From positions 1-64,000 of the forward strand of contig NZ_NBXA01000020.1 in NCBI RefSeq assembly GCF_003399625.1: 64,000 nt of DNA. Reading direction: 5' to 3'. Positions 1-7,671 of the stretch are shown in pieces. Made by a program: the position numbers and the translations under genes. This DNA comes from Subtercola boreus (lineage in GTDB: Bacteria > Actinomycetota > Actinomycetes > Actinomycetales > Microbacteriaceae). The first letter of the stretch is position 1, and the number at the start of each line of letters is the position of its first letter. Under the pieces are notes generated by a model. The model had not been told where the DNA came from. It saw only the letters and a program-made list of their open reading frames with translations, and made no database searches.

Positions 1-170
1 CCAGCCACCACAAAGTCAAACACCACACCGAATGGACCCTCCAACAAACCCCCCACGGCACCATCACCTGGACCTCACCCGCCGGACACGAATACACCAC
101 CCACCCCACCCCCATCGCACCACCCACAGTCAAATTCGACAACGAGCCCACCGCACACCCACCCTTCTGA
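1..170 (+). CDS. DUF222/HNH endonuclease, C-terminal end (partial)
   Basis: The frame that ends at the TGA at 168-170 is open to the window edge. It encodes about 55 residues rich in His, Thr and Pro, including HHKVKHHTEWTLQQTPHG and TWTSPAGHEYTTHP. That is the tail seen in the actinobacterial family of DUF222 proteins with a C-terminal HNH nuclease domain, just after the HNH motif (histidines, then a W-T-x-T-x-x-G-x-x-x-W-T-S-P-x-G pattern). The N-terminal DUF222 part lies outside the window. A second member of the family is at 28.3-29.8 kb. The role of these multicopy proteins is not established. Confidence 0.8.
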   Translation, partial: SHHKVKHHTEWTLQQTPHGTITWTSPAGHEYTTHPTPIAPPTVKFDNEPTAHPPF

Positions 171-249
171 TGCAGGGCAACGCCGGCGCCACCCTGCTAG
201 CTTTGGGCTCTGTGAATACAGCGGTGAATCCGCAGGAGAGGTCCATTCG

Positions 250-660
250 ATGTCGTCCGATGCCGTTCCGCGTGTCGTCTTCGTCTGCCAGCGGAACGCC
301 GGCAAGTCGCAGATGGCCGCCGCGCTGCTCCGCGACCGGGCCGGCGAGACGGTCGAGGTCGTCTCTGCCGGCACCAACCCGGGGCCGGCCCTGAACGCGC
401 AGTCGGTGGAGTCCCTGGCCGAGGTCGGGGTCTCCGTCGGGGATGAGTATCCGAAAGCCCTGACAGCAGCCATGATCGACGGGGCGGACATCGTGGTCGT
501 CCTCGGCGCAGAGGCGGTGGTCGAGGAGGTTCCGGGTACCCGCTTCGAGCGATGGATCACCGACGAACCGTCCGAGCGCGGTATCCAGGGGATGGAACGG
601 ATGCGCCTGGTGCGCGACGACATCAGGGCACGCGTCGAAGATCTCGCCCGTCGCCTGTAG
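250..660 (+). CDS. Arsenate reductase / low-molecular-weight phosphatase-like protein
   Basis: This 136-residue protein has the single-domain low-molecular-weight tyrosine phosphatase fold. The P-loop lies near the N-terminus: C13 in VFVCQRNAGKSQMAA. The general family signature is C-x5-R, but here the last position is Lys19; actinobacterial ArsC-like proteins with a Lys there are known, e.g. the NGGKSQ type. A Thr-Asp-Glu-Pro segment near residue 100 may carry the general acid. With one P-loop Cys and no distal Cys pair it would need a thiol partner (mycothiol/mycoredoxin), which is inference. GGAGAGG lies 8 nt before the ATG. No arsenic efflux gene is adjacent, so the substrate is uncertain. 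Confidence 0.8.
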   Translation: MSSDAVPRVVFVCQRNAGKSQMAAALLRDRAGETVEVVSAGTNPGPALNAQSVESLAEVGVSVGDEYPKALTAAMIDGADIVVVLGAEAVVEEVPGTRFERWITDEPSERGIQGMERMRLVRDDIRARVEDLARRL

Positions 661-696
661 AACAGGTCACGCACGACAGGTGGCTGAGCCTGCGTC

Positions 697-1668
697 TCAG
701 CGCGCCACGCCGCTCGCCGACACCGCCGTGACAAAGGCCAGCGTCGCAGCCACGATCTGGGAGCGGGCGTCGTCGTGCGAGATCGTGGGCTGCCCGTCGC
801 CGGCCTGCGGGCCGTAGTCCCCGAAGAACGCGTGCACGCCGCCCGCGATCTCGACGAACGTGGTGTCGGCCGGAAGGTCGGCTCTGGATGCCCGGATGCT
901 GTCGGGCGTGGCGAGTCCGTCGAGCGAACCCGACACCGAGAGCACCTGTGCGGCGAGGTCGGAACTGTCGCCGGCCGGGTAGGAGGCGTAGAGCAGCAGG
1001 GCGGCGACGGGCTCCGAGGTATCGGTGTCGTGAGCCGCGGCATCCAGAGCGGCCACGGTGCCGCCGAGGGAGTGACCGCCGACGATCCACTGGGTGACGG
1101 GTGCGAATGCGTCGCGGTCGGCTGCGAATGCTCCCGTCGCGAGGAAGGCGATGCCGAGGGGCTGCTTGGGGATCACGACGAGGTGGCCCGCCTCGGCGAG
1201 CGGTTTCAGTAGGGCGGCGTAGGCCCGGGCATCCACTCGCGCACCCGGCTGGAAGAACACACCGGTCGTGCTGATGGTGCCTGTCGGTGTGAAGACGATC
1301 TCTGTCGGCGTCTCGCTCACGGTGACGGCCGTGTCTGAGTCCATCGCCAGGAGCGCCGGTTCGACAGCCGAGGACGGCACCAGCCAGACCACGCCGGAGA
1401 GCAGACCGATCCCGACGACGAGAAGGATGCCGCGCCCCACCTTGAAGCGCCGCCGCCGCACCGTGCGGGTCAGCCAGGCCCGAACCGCGACGACAGCGCA
1501 GGTCACGAACGACCCCACAAGGAGCACGAGGTAGGCCGGATGCCCGTGCACGAGCATCGCACCGGTCAGCACCGCCGCCCACACGCACGCCAGTGCCCCC
1601 AACGTGGCGACGACGCGCGCCGCCCAGAGTCCCACCGTGTCGAATCGCGTCACCGCTGCTGCATCCAT
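697..1668 (-). CDS. Membrane-anchored alpha/beta hydrolase
   Basis: The 323-residue protein begins with about three hydrophobic segments (residues 13-40, 44-65 and 80-97). An alpha/beta-hydrolase domain follows, with a nucleophile elbow GGHSLGG (Ser200) and a late Gly-Gly-Val-His-Ala-Phe-Phe segment that supplies the likely catalytic His. The layout resembles the dienelactone-hydrolase/Abhydrolase_5 group. The domain is probably outside the membrane or at its surface. The ATG at 1668 was chosen because it sits just before the first hydrophobic segment; the frame runs on upstream but would cover the neighbouring gene. It converges on the arsenate-reductase-like gene. The substrate is unknown. 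Confidence 0.75.
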   Translation of the reverse strand: MDAAAVTRFDTVGLWAARVVATLGALACVWAAVLTGAMLVHGHPAYLVLLVGSFVTCAVVAVRAWLTRTVRRRRFKVGRGILLVVGIGLLSGVVWLVPSSAVEPALLAMDSDTAVTVSETPTEIVFTPTGTISTTGVFFQPGARVDARAYAALLKPLAEAGHLVVIPKQPLGIAFLATGAFAADRDAFAPVTQWIVGGHSLGGTVAALDAAAHDTDTSEPVAALLLYASYPAGDSSDLAAQVLSVSGSLDGLATPDSIRASRADLPADTTFVEIAGGVHAFFGDYGPQAGDGQPTISHDDARSQIVAATLAFVTAVSASGVAR

Positions 1669-1796
1669 GTTCCCGATTCTGCCGCATCCGATCGAATCGC
1701 ATCGCGGAACCGGCGGTGGGAAGACGGTGCGGGATGGATGAACGAGACCGCGAGCCGTTCCGCGCTGAGTCGGCGTCTGCGCACCGCGGGGGCGGG

Positions 1797-1802
1797 TAGG
1801 GT
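1797..1802 (+). promoter_or_regulatory. -10 box of a leaderless promoter for the SIMPL gene
   Basis: TAGGGT ends 7 nt before the ATG at 1810, so transcription would start at or next to the start codon. There is no convincing ribosome binding site. This is one of eleven such arrangements in the window. Confidence 0.5.
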
Positions 1803-1809
1803 GCAGGGC

Positions 1810-2475
1810 ATGGTCGACACGATAATCACCGTCGAGGGTCACTTCGACTACCACCACCCCGCCGAGCGCGGAACCGCCCGGTTGAGCACGGGTTTCGAGG
1901 GCCCCGAGAAGGCGCCGGTGCTGTCGCGCACCACCGAGGTGCACGGCATGCTCGCGAAGCAGGCCGGGCGCCTCCTGGCCGACGGCGCAGTGACCTGGTG
2001 GTCGGCCGATCGGATGCGGGTGTGGAGCGACCGGCCGTGGAGCCAGGACGGTGCGATCCTGCCGCTCGTGCATCACGCGAAGGTCGAACTCGAGGTGAAG
2101 TTCGCCGATCTGGCCGCCCTGGCGCACTGGATGGAGTCCGTCGCGGCAGAGGAGGGTGTGAGCGTCTCGGGCATCGACTGGGCCCTGACCGACGTGACGA
2201 GTGCCCGGATCACAGCCGAAGCGCAGGACGGAGCGGTTCAGGATGCCGTGGCGAGAGCGAGGGCCTATGCGGCAAGCCTCGGGCTCGCGTCCGTGCATCC
2301 ACTCGCCCTCGCCGATCCGGGGCTGCTCGGTGACGACTCGCTCGGCGGTGTGTCACACGACATGGCGATGATGTCGCGGGTGGCGGGAGGGGCGGCGAAC
2401 GACGGCGGACTCGACCTCAAACCGCAGGACATCACGGTGACGGCCCGCGTGCACGCCCGCTTCGCGGCATCCTGA
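1810..2475 (+). CDS. SIMPL domain (DUF541) protein
   Basis: The 221-residue protein starts MVDTIITVEGHFDYHHPAERG and keeps the DUF541/SIMPL pattern throughout: an early beta strand with a V-x-G-x-F motif, a middle helical part (ARARAYAASLG), and a closing strand, DITVTARVHARF. No signal peptide is visible, unlike many exported SIMPL proteins, so it is probably cytoplasmic. The family has no defined biochemical role. The ATG at 1810 is supported by a -10 box at 1797-1802; an in-frame GTG at 1801 is possible but less likely. It is transcribed away from the alpha/beta hydrolase gene. Confidence 0.8.
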   Translation: MVDTIITVEGHFDYHHPAERGTARLSTGFEGPEKAPVLSRTTEVHGMLAKQAGRLLADGAVTWWSADRMRVWSDRPWSQDGAILPLVHHAKVELEVKFADLAALAHWMESVAAEEGVSVSGIDWALTDVTSARITAEAQDGAVQDAVARARAYAASLGLASVHPLALADPGLLGDDSLGGVSHDMAMMSRVAGGAANDGGLDLKPQDITVTARVHARFAAS

Positions 2476-2520
2476 GGCACGCAGTTCGGCCCCGCTGTGA
2501 ATGGTGCTGGAGGGCAGAAA

Positions 2521-2937
2521 TCAGTAGTTGAGCGTCGTCGTCTCGATCTTCGGGTGCCGCGCCCGGGCGATCATGTAGATCGACCAGAGGAAACCGGTGA
2601 CAAGCAGCAGTGCGACGTTCACACAGAACGGCATAGTGCGCTGGCGGGTCAGAACGACCGTGTGCTCGTCGGCCGAGGCAACCTTCCAACCGCGCTGCAG
2701 CAGCACGGCGACCTCCGCCTCGATCTCCGTCACGGTGTCGCGCGAAAAGTTCGACGAGCCCGCCGATTCTGCCGTCTTTCCGGTCAGCGTGCGCTCCCGA
2801 GGCTCCGCTGGCTCGGCGGGAGCGAACACGCACGAGCAGTTCGACGCGAACCGACATCCCTTCGCCGGCGCAGCCTGCCGGGCAGACAGCTCAGCAGCCT
2901 GCCGGGAGGGACTGACGAGAAGATCGGTGCGGCTCAT
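2521..2937 (-). CDS. Small membrane protein with one C-terminal transmembrane segment
   Basis: This 138-residue protein has a Cys-containing N-terminal part (CRFASNCSC near residue 28). A short soluble domain follows (residues about 65-100) with the pattern L-L-x-R-G-W-K-V-x-S-A-D-E-H-T-V-V-L. It ends with one or two hydrophobic helices (PFCVNVALLLVTGFLWSIYMI) and a basic C-terminus. The layout matches a common actinobacterial group of small membrane proteins of unknown function. The ATG at 2937 was chosen as the first in-frame Met that does not overlap the HEAT gene upstream. No function is proposed. Confidence 0.6.
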   Translation of the reverse strand: MSRTDLLVSPSRQAAELSARQAAPAKGCRFASNCSCVFAPAEPAEPRERTLTGKTAESAGSSNFSRDTVTEIEAEVAVLLQRGWKVASADEHTVVLTRQRTMPFCVNVALLLVTGFLWSIYMIARARHPKIETTTLNY

Positions 2938-2984
2938 ATCCCTGATTCTATGCGAATCCTGGAGAACTGTTTGACGGAACACAA

Positions 2985-3518
2985 CTAAACGTCGAGCCGG
3001 GCCCGCAGTACCTCGATGGACTGCTGGCCGGCCCGTCGCACGTCTTTGTCGCGGTCGCGCAGCATGGCTTCGAGGCTCTGGATGCTCGGAGCCTCGCCCA
3101 CGGCAGCGATCGCCCGCGCGGCGGCAGAGCGCACCCGGGGGTTCTCGTCGGTGGTCAGCTTCACCAGGTCCCTGGCCGTGCCGACGCCGCGGGCCGCGCA
3201 CACCCGGGCGGCCATCTCGCGCACCCGCCAGGACTGGTTCGTGAGAGCTGCGATCACCGTCGGTGCTGCCGCGTCGTCCCACACATAGAGGAGGGTGCGC
3301 GCTCCCCACACCTCCGGCCAGTACAGCGCGGGTGCGCCTCCCACGATGCCTTCGGCGTGCGAACCGCCGACAACGAGCAGGAACTCCTCGCCCTCGTAGC
3401 CTCCGGCGAGCAGCGACGTCGCGCGACGGGCGACCGTCGCAGCGCCCTCGCGCGCGACCGCTTCGTCGAGGCGCCCTTCGAGGGAGTCGGACAGGTCGGG
3501 AGTGTGCTCGTTGCTCAT
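2985..3518 (-). CDS. HEAT-repeat protein
   Basis: The 177-residue protein has an N-terminal helix-rich part. From about residue 95 to the end come two to three HEAT/PBS-lyase-like repeats with the spacing V-R-x-x-A-A-R (VREMAARVCAARG, VRSAAARAIAAVGE, VRRAGQQSIEVLR). Such repeats form a scaffold for protein contacts, and no catalytic motif is visible. GAGGGG directly precedes the ATG at 3518. Three 20-bp tandem repeats lie just upstream (3528-3587), between it and the XRE-cupin gene. Function unknown. Confidence 0.75.
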   Translation of the reverse strand: MSNEHTPDLSDSLEGRLDEAVAREGAATVARRATSLLAGGYEGEEFLLVVGGSHAEGIVGGAPALYWPEVWGARTLLYVWDDAAAPTVIAALTNQSWRVREMAARVCAARGVGTARDLVKLTTDENPRVRSAAARAIAAVGEAPSIQSLEAMLRDRDKDVRRAGQQSIEVLRARLDV

Positions 3519-3527
3519 CCCCTCAGA

Positions 3528-3587
3528 CTGGCACATTCCCCGCCCGGCTGGCACACTCCCCGCCTGGCTGGCACACTCCCCGCCTAG
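3528..3587. repeat. Three tandem 20-bp repeats
   Basis: The copies begin at 3528, 3548 and 3568 and read CTGGCACATTCCCCGCCCGG with one or two changes in each later copy. They sit between the stop of the XRE-cupin gene and the start of the HEAT gene, in the leader of the latter. They could be a binding array or simply a replication-slippage product. Confidence 0.85.
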
Positions 3588-3595
3588 CGACCGCA

Positions 3596-4222
3596 TCAGC
3601 GCCTCGGCGGCGCCGCGGGGGTGGCCCTCACGTGCATCCGTTCGCCCTGGCGGCCGAACAGGCTGAGAAACTCGACAGCGCCCGTGTCTGCCCGCCCGAA
3701 CCAGTGCGGAGTGTGGGTGTCGAACTCGGCAGCTTCGCCTGCCGCCAGCACGAAGTCGTGCTCGCCGAGTACGAGGCGGAGGTTTCCGCGAAGAACGTAG
3801 ATCCACTCGAAGCCCTCGTGGGTCCTCGGCTCGGGTTCCGCGCTCCCTGCTGCCGCACCGCCGGCGATGAGGTGCTTGAACGCCTGCAGCCCGGTCGCAC
3901 CGCGGGAGAGCGGGATGATCGTCTGGCCGCCGTGCCGGATCGGTTTCAGATGGATGCGCGGATCGCCCGTCGGTGGGGCGCCGACGAGGTCGTCGAGCGG
4001 CACCCCGTACGCCCGGGCGAGGGGGAGCAGTAGCTCGAGCGCAGGTCGGCGCTGCCCGGACTCGAGGCGCGAGAGCGTGCTCACCGAGATGCCGGTCTCG
4101 GCCGAGAGGGCGGCCAGAGTGATGCCGCGTGCGGTGCGGAGGGCGCGCAGCCGGGCACCGACACCCGCGAGCACCCCCTCGGTCGTGGCTGCGGGTGCTC
4201 TGGATGTCGCGTGGGAGACCAT
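3596..4222 (-). CDS. XRE-family regulator with C-terminal cupin domain
   Basis: The 208-residue protein has an XRE/HTH_3 helix-turn-helix at about residues 20-80 (ITLAALSAETGISVSTLSRLESG) and a cupin_2 beta-barrel at about 125-195. The cupin part has the metal-site pattern E-G-F-E-W-I-Y-V-L-x-G, then E-F-D-T-H-T-P-H-W. Such proteins sense small ligands and usually repress their own or a neighbouring promoter. It is divergent from the FAD oxidoreductase gene at 4299 and probably controls it (inference). An upstream Met would add eight residues, but the ATG at 4222 fits family length. Three inverted repeats lie in the shared upstream region. Confidence 0.85.
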   Translation of the reverse strand: MVSHATSRAPAATTEGVLAGVGARLRALRTARGITLAALSAETGISVSTLSRLESGQRRPALELLLPLARAYGVPLDDLVGAPPTGDPRIHLKPIRHGGQTIIPLSRGATGLQAFKHLIAGGAAAGSAEPEPRTHEGFEWIYVLRGNLRLVLGEHDFVLAAGEAAEFDTHTPHWFGRADTGAVEFLSLFGRQGERMHVRATPAAPPRR

Positions 4223-4225
4223 CCC

Positions 4226-4258
4226 GCAAGCTTGCCACACCGGCAACAGAGCTTGTTG
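4226..4258. promoter_or_regulatory. Overlapping inverted repeats between divergent genes (candidate XRE operator)
   Basis: Three dyads overlap here: GCAAGCTTGC (4226-4235), TTGCC-N5-GGCAA (4232-4246) and CAACA-N5-TGTTG (4244-4258). They fill the gap between the XRE-cupin start and the FAD oxidoreductase start, where an autoregulatory operator is expected. Confidence 0.45.
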
Positions 4259-4298
4259 TTTCGGCCACCTTCATTCGAGGATGTTCGCGGAGGTCATG

Positions 4299-5345
4299 AT
4301 GACGAACAGAACAGCTGCGATGGATGCCCGGAACGATGCCGGACGGTATGAAACGGCAGGCGGCACAGTGTGGGACGCGGTCGTGGTGGGCGGCGGGGCC
4401 GCCGGTCTGAGCGCTGGGCTCTCGCTCGGGCGCGCACGGCGCACCGTGCTCGTGATCGACGCTGCACAGCCGAGGAACGCCCCGGCCGAGGGCGTGCACG
4501 TCTTCCTCACGCGCGACGGCACCCCGCCCGCCGAGGTGACGCGGCTCGGCCGCCTCGATGTGCAGAGGTACGGTGGCGAGGTGCGGCCCGGCACCGTGGT
4601 GGCGGTGCGGCGGCTCGAATCCGGCACCACTGTGGCTGAGAGTCCTGCCCGGTTCGCCCTCACCCTGCTCGACGGTTCAGAGGTTCTCGCCCGCCGGCTC
4701 GTGGTCACCACAGGCGCGGTCGACGAACTGCCCGACGTGCCCGGGCTCCGCGAGCAGTGGGGGAGGGGGATCATCCACTGCCCCTACTGCCACGGCTGGG
4801 AGGTGCGCGACCAACCGATCGGCGTGCTCGGCACCGGGCCGCGCGCGGTGTTCCAGGCGTTGCTCTTCCGGCAGTGGAGCGAGCGCATCACCCTTCTGCT
4901 GCACGACGCCCCCGATCCGACCGACGAGGAATGGGAGCAGCTCGCCGCCCGGGGCATCGAGGTCGTGACGGGCCGGGTGGTGCGCGTCGCAGGCGACGAA
5001 GGCTCCGGATCCCTGACGGGCGCCGAACTCGAAGGCGGGCGGTTTGTGCCTCTCCGAGCGATCGCCGTCGCGACGCGAATCGTGGTGAGCGACACGCTGC
5101 TCTCGCCCCTCGGCGCGGCGGTGGCCGAGCATCCGAGCGGCGCAGGAACGTTCGCCGTGGCGGACGACTTCGGCCGCGCCGCCGATGGCGTCTGGGTCGC
5201 GGGCAACGTCTCGAACCCGATGGCGCAGGTGATGACCGCCGCGGCCTCCGGCATGATGGCCGGCGCTGCCGTGAACGCCGACCTGCTGATGGAGGAGATC
5301 GCCGCCGCTGTCGCCTCCCGCCGCGCCGTGGCCGCGAGTGCGTGA
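4299..5345 (+). CDS. Thioredoxin-reductase-like NAD(P)/FAD oxidoreductase
   Basis: The 348-residue protein has an N-terminal FAD Rossmann motif VVVGGGAAGLSAG (about residues 28-40). A redox-active CPYC pair (C161 and C164, in IHCPYCHGWE) precedes the NAD(P)-binding part GVLGTGPRA. Near the C-terminus is the second FAD segment with VWVAGNVSNPMAQV. This is the order seen in thioredoxin-reductase-like proteins whose dithiol is CPYC. It should be a soluble disulfide or small-molecule reductase. GGAGG lies 5 nt before the ATG at 4299, which decides between closely spaced starts. The partner regulator is the divergent XRE-cupin protein. Confidence 0.85.
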   Translation: MTNRTAAMDARNDAGRYETAGGTVWDAVVVGGGAAGLSAGLSLGRARRTVLVIDAAQPRNAPAEGVHVFLTRDGTPPAEVTRLGRLDVQRYGGEVRPGTVVAVRRLESGTTVAESPARFALTLLDGSEVLARRLVVTTGAVDELPDVPGLREQWGRGIIHCPYCHGWEVRDQPIGVLGTGPRAVFQALLFRQWSERITLLLHDAPDPTDEEWEQLAARGIEVVTGRVVRVAGDEGSGSLTGAELEGGRFVPLRAIAVATRIVVSDTLLSPLGAAVAEHPSGAGTFAVADDFGRAADGVWVAGNVSNPMAQVMTAAASGMMAGAAVNADLLMEEIAAAVASRRAVAASA

Positions 5346-5365
5346 CCGCGGCACCGGGGGCGTTG

Positions 5366-5932
5366 CTACCAGACGCCGAGGTGGTCGAGCAGGATGCGGG
5401 TGCCGATGCCGATGAGCACGAGGCCACCGACGATCTCGGCGGGGCGGCCGAGGCGGGCGCCGACTCGCCGCCCCACCACGACCCCGGCGAACGCGAAGAC
5501 GGCCGTGGTGAGCCCGATCAGGGCGACGGCGGGCAGGATCGAGACGTCGATGAAGGCGAACGTGATGCCGACGGCGAGGGCGTCGATACTCGTCGCCAGA
5601 GCCAGGAGGAGCAGCGCGCGAACCTGGAGCTGGTCGGAGTCCGGCGCGTTGCCGCCGCCGCCGGTGATCGCCTCCCAGATCATCTTCGAGCCGATCAGGA
5701 ACAGCAGGCCGAAGGCGATCCAGTGGTCGACACCGATGATGTACCGGGCGAACTGGCTGGCCAGCAGCCAGCCGATGAGGGGCATGACGGCCTGGAACGC
5801 ACCGAAGGTGAGCGCGATGATGAGCGCATGCCGCGGGTTGAACCGGCGCATGTGCACGCCCTTGGTGAGGGCGACGGCGAAGGCATCAGCCGAGACGCCC
5901 ACGGCGATGAGGAGGAGGGCACCGAATGTCAT
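5366..5932 (-). CDS. mntP: Manganese efflux pump MntP
   Basis: This 188-residue protein has six predicted membrane helices. It carries the paired MntP motifs in each half: GVSADAFAVALTKG (residues about 12-25) and ATSIDALAVGITFAF (about 113-127), both with the conserved Asp in the membrane. Length equals the family norm. It exports Mn(II) from the cytoplasm. No Mn riboswitch consensus (GGGGAGUAG loop) is visible upstream. Instead a hairpin covers the likely ribosome binding site, and two palindromes lie 80-130 nt upstream. It converges on the FAD oxidoreductase gene. Confidence 0.93.
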   Translation of the reverse strand: MTFGALLLIAVGVSADAFAVALTKGVHMRRFNPRHALIIALTFGAFQAVMPLIGWLLASQFARYIIGVDHWIAFGLLFLIGSKMIWEAITGGGGNAPDSDQLQVRALLLLALATSIDALAVGITFAFIDVSILPAVALIGLTTAVFAFAGVVVGRRVGARLGRPAEIVGGLVLIGIGTRILLDHLGVW

Positions 5933-5941
5933 GGCGGAGAG

Positions 5942-5958
5942 GGCCTTTCGTCAAGGCC
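5942..5958 (-). promoter_or_regulatory. Hairpin covering the mntP ribosome binding region
   Basis: On the minus strand GGCCTT-GACGA-AAGGCC forms a 6-bp stem ending 9 nt before the mntP ATG. The only Shine-Dalgarno-like string (AAAGG) is in its 3' arm, so folding would hide it. Regulation through this hairpin is inference. Confidence 0.4.
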
Positions 5959-6014
5959 GAACGCCTGTGCTGAGTGGGATGGTGTCCCCGTCGACCAGAC
6001 AAGCCTGACACACC

Positions 6015-6059
6015 AGAACGCCTGTTCTCATACATCTGCATGGATACGTCGAGACGTAT
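6015..6059. promoter_or_regulatory. Two palindromes upstream of mntP
   Basis: ATACGTC-GA-GACGTAT (6044-6059) and AGAAC-GCCT-GTTCT (6015-6028) lie in the 167-bp gap between mntP and the GMC gene. The string GAACGCCTGT of the second also recurs at 5959-5968. They are candidate operators for mntP control, for example by a DtxR/MntR or Fur-type protein. The regulator itself cannot be named from sequence. Confidence 0.4.
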
Positions 6060-6099
6060 TTCGGAGCTTGGCGCGCCGAACAAACGTGTTGGAATCGCC

Positions 6100-7671
6100 T
6101 CAGGCGAGCATCCGGTCGGCCGTGCGGAGCGCCAGCGCCATCTGGGCCAGCCCGGGGTTCGCGCTCAGCGAGCTCGGGAAGGTGGAGTTGTCCGAGATCC
6201 AGAGGTTCGGGATGTCGTGGCTCCGTCCGTCGCCGTCGACAACGCCCTCGCCGGGGTCGGCGCTCATCCGGCAGGTTCCGAGGGTGTGGGCGGTGCGGGG
6301 GAGCACGCGTGTCTCGCGGGCACCTGCGGCCTCGAGGATCGAGGTCATCGTGCCCACGGCGTGATCGTCGATCGCCTTCTCGTTCGGGCCCTGCGTGAAG
6401 GTGACCACCGCACGCGGCACTCCCCATTCGTCCCGCTCGTCGGAGAGCACGAGCCGGTTGTTCTCGTGGGGCAGGCATTCGCCGTTGATCCCGATGCCGG
6501 CCGAGTACCGCCAGGCATCCAGGGCCTCGACCAGCTCATCGCCCCAGAGGCCGGCACCCCGCACGAGGGAGGTCGCGAAGGTCAGCGGCATCACGCCGAG
6601 GCTCTGCAGCAGGTAACCGCCGACGAACGAGGCATCGGCGGGGCGCACGAAGTCCTCGCTGATCAGCGCAGAGGGGTAGCCGCGGTAGCCGCGGATCTGC
6701 TCGTCGAACCGGCCCCAGACCTGCACGGCCCCGTGGGCGAGGAAGTTCCGCCCGACCATCCCGCTCGAATTCGCAAGACCGGTGTTCAGCAGCAGGCGCG
6801 GCGTCTCGATGCCGCCGCCGGCGAGAACGAGCGCGGCAGACCGCTGGCGGAACTCCTCGCCGCCCCGGCGGTAGACGACGGCGGTGACCCGGCCGAGCGC
6901 GTCACGCTCGATGCCGTGCACCATCGAGTCCGGCCGGATCTCGGCGCCGGCCGCGACCGCTGCCGGAAGGTACGTGTTCGCCGTAGTGGCCTTGGTGCCG
7001 AACCGCTCACCCTGGTGGATGGAGCCGAGGTTCTGGCTGCCGCGACGGGGTCCGTGGTGGGGCTGCTCGCGGTCGCGGCTCAGGATGGCCGCCGGTGCGT
7101 CTGTGGCCCGGATGCCCAGGCGCGCGCATCCGAGAGCCATCAGGTCTGCCGGAGCGTTCCGGTCGACGGGCGGTTCGAGGTAGGTGCGCTCCGCGTCCCA
7201 GGGGTACGGCGTCGGGCCCGAGACGCCGATGGTGCGCTCCACGTCGACGATGTAGCGGGTGAGGTCGGCGTGCTCGATCGGCCAGTCGGCAGCGGTGTCT
7301 GACGTGGCAGCGGCGTGCGGCCCTGTGCCCGACCCCGTGTGCAGGCTCAGGTCCCGGATGTCGGGGCGGGGCGTGAAGGCGCCCCAGTGCAGGGTGCCGC
7401 CGCCGACGCCGAAACCACTGTTGTTGGGGCCGAAGGCCGTCGGAGTCTCGCCGCCGCTCAACCGCTCGGACATCCAGTTGATGCGGGGTGCCTCGACTTC
7501 GTCGTTCGTGAAGTCGTCCGGGTCGAGGTTCGGGCCGGCCTCGAGGGCGACCACGCGGAGGCCCCGCTGGGCCAGTCGGGCCAGCAGGGGAGCGCCGCCC
7601 GCGCCGGTGCCGACGACGACCACGTCGACGATCTCGTCGTGGTCGTACGTGCGCATGCCGTCGAGCTTCAT
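6100..7671 (-). CDS. GMC-family oxidoreductase
   Basis: The 523-residue flavoprotein begins with the FAD motif VVVVGTGAGGAPLLARLA (about residues 17-35) and has the GMC N-terminal signature region (FGVGGGTLHWGAF). The C-terminal GMC domain has the catalytic His in RTAHTLGTCRMS and the closing pair NLWISDNSTFPSSLSANPG. It most resembles the large subunit of gluconate 2-dehydrogenase-type enzymes, which oxidise a sugar or alcohol. The start ATG overlaps the stop of the upstream gene (ATGA). That gene carries a gluconate-2-dehydrogenase subunit-3-like domain, which makes a physical partnership likely. No cytochrome c subunit is present. Substrate unknown. Confidence 0.88.
   Translation of the reverse strand: MKLDGMRTYDHDEIVDVVVVGTGAGGAPLLARLAQRGLRVVALEAGPNLDPDDFTNDEVEAPRINWMSERLSGGETPTAFGPNNSGFGVGGGTLHWGAFTPRPDIRDLSLHTGSGTGPHAAATSDTAADWPIEHADLTRYIVDVERTIGVSGPTPYPWDAERTYLEPPVDRNAPADLMALGCARLGIRATDAPAAILSRDREQPHHGPRRGSQNLGSIHQGERFGTKATTANTYLPAAVAAGAEIRPDSMVHGIERDALGRVTAVVYRRGGEEFRQRSAALVLAGGGIETPRLLLNTGLANSSGMVGRNFLAHGAVQVWGRFDEQIRGYRGYPSALISEDFVRPADASFVGGYLLQSLGVMPLTFATSLVRGAGLWGDELVEALDAWRYSAGIGINGECLPHENNRLVLSDERDEWGVPRAVVTFTQGPNEKAIDDHAVGTMTSILEAAGARETRVLPRTAHTLGTCRMSADPGEGVVDGDGRSHDIPNLWISDNSTFPSSLSANPGLAQMALALRTADRMLA

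Noticed and set aside
1669-2298. N-terminal extension of the membrane alpha/beta hydrolase
   Set aside because: It would cover the SIMPL gene and has no family resemblance; the ATG at 1668 precedes the first membrane helix.
6015-6028. GAAC-N4-GTTC as a LexA box
   Set aside because: One such short match is expected by chance in a window this size, and no SOS gene is nearby.
5933-6060. Possible yybP-ykoY manganese riboswitch upstream of mntP
   Set aside because: The conserved GGGGAGUAG loop and the downstream pairing partners are not present on the minus strand.
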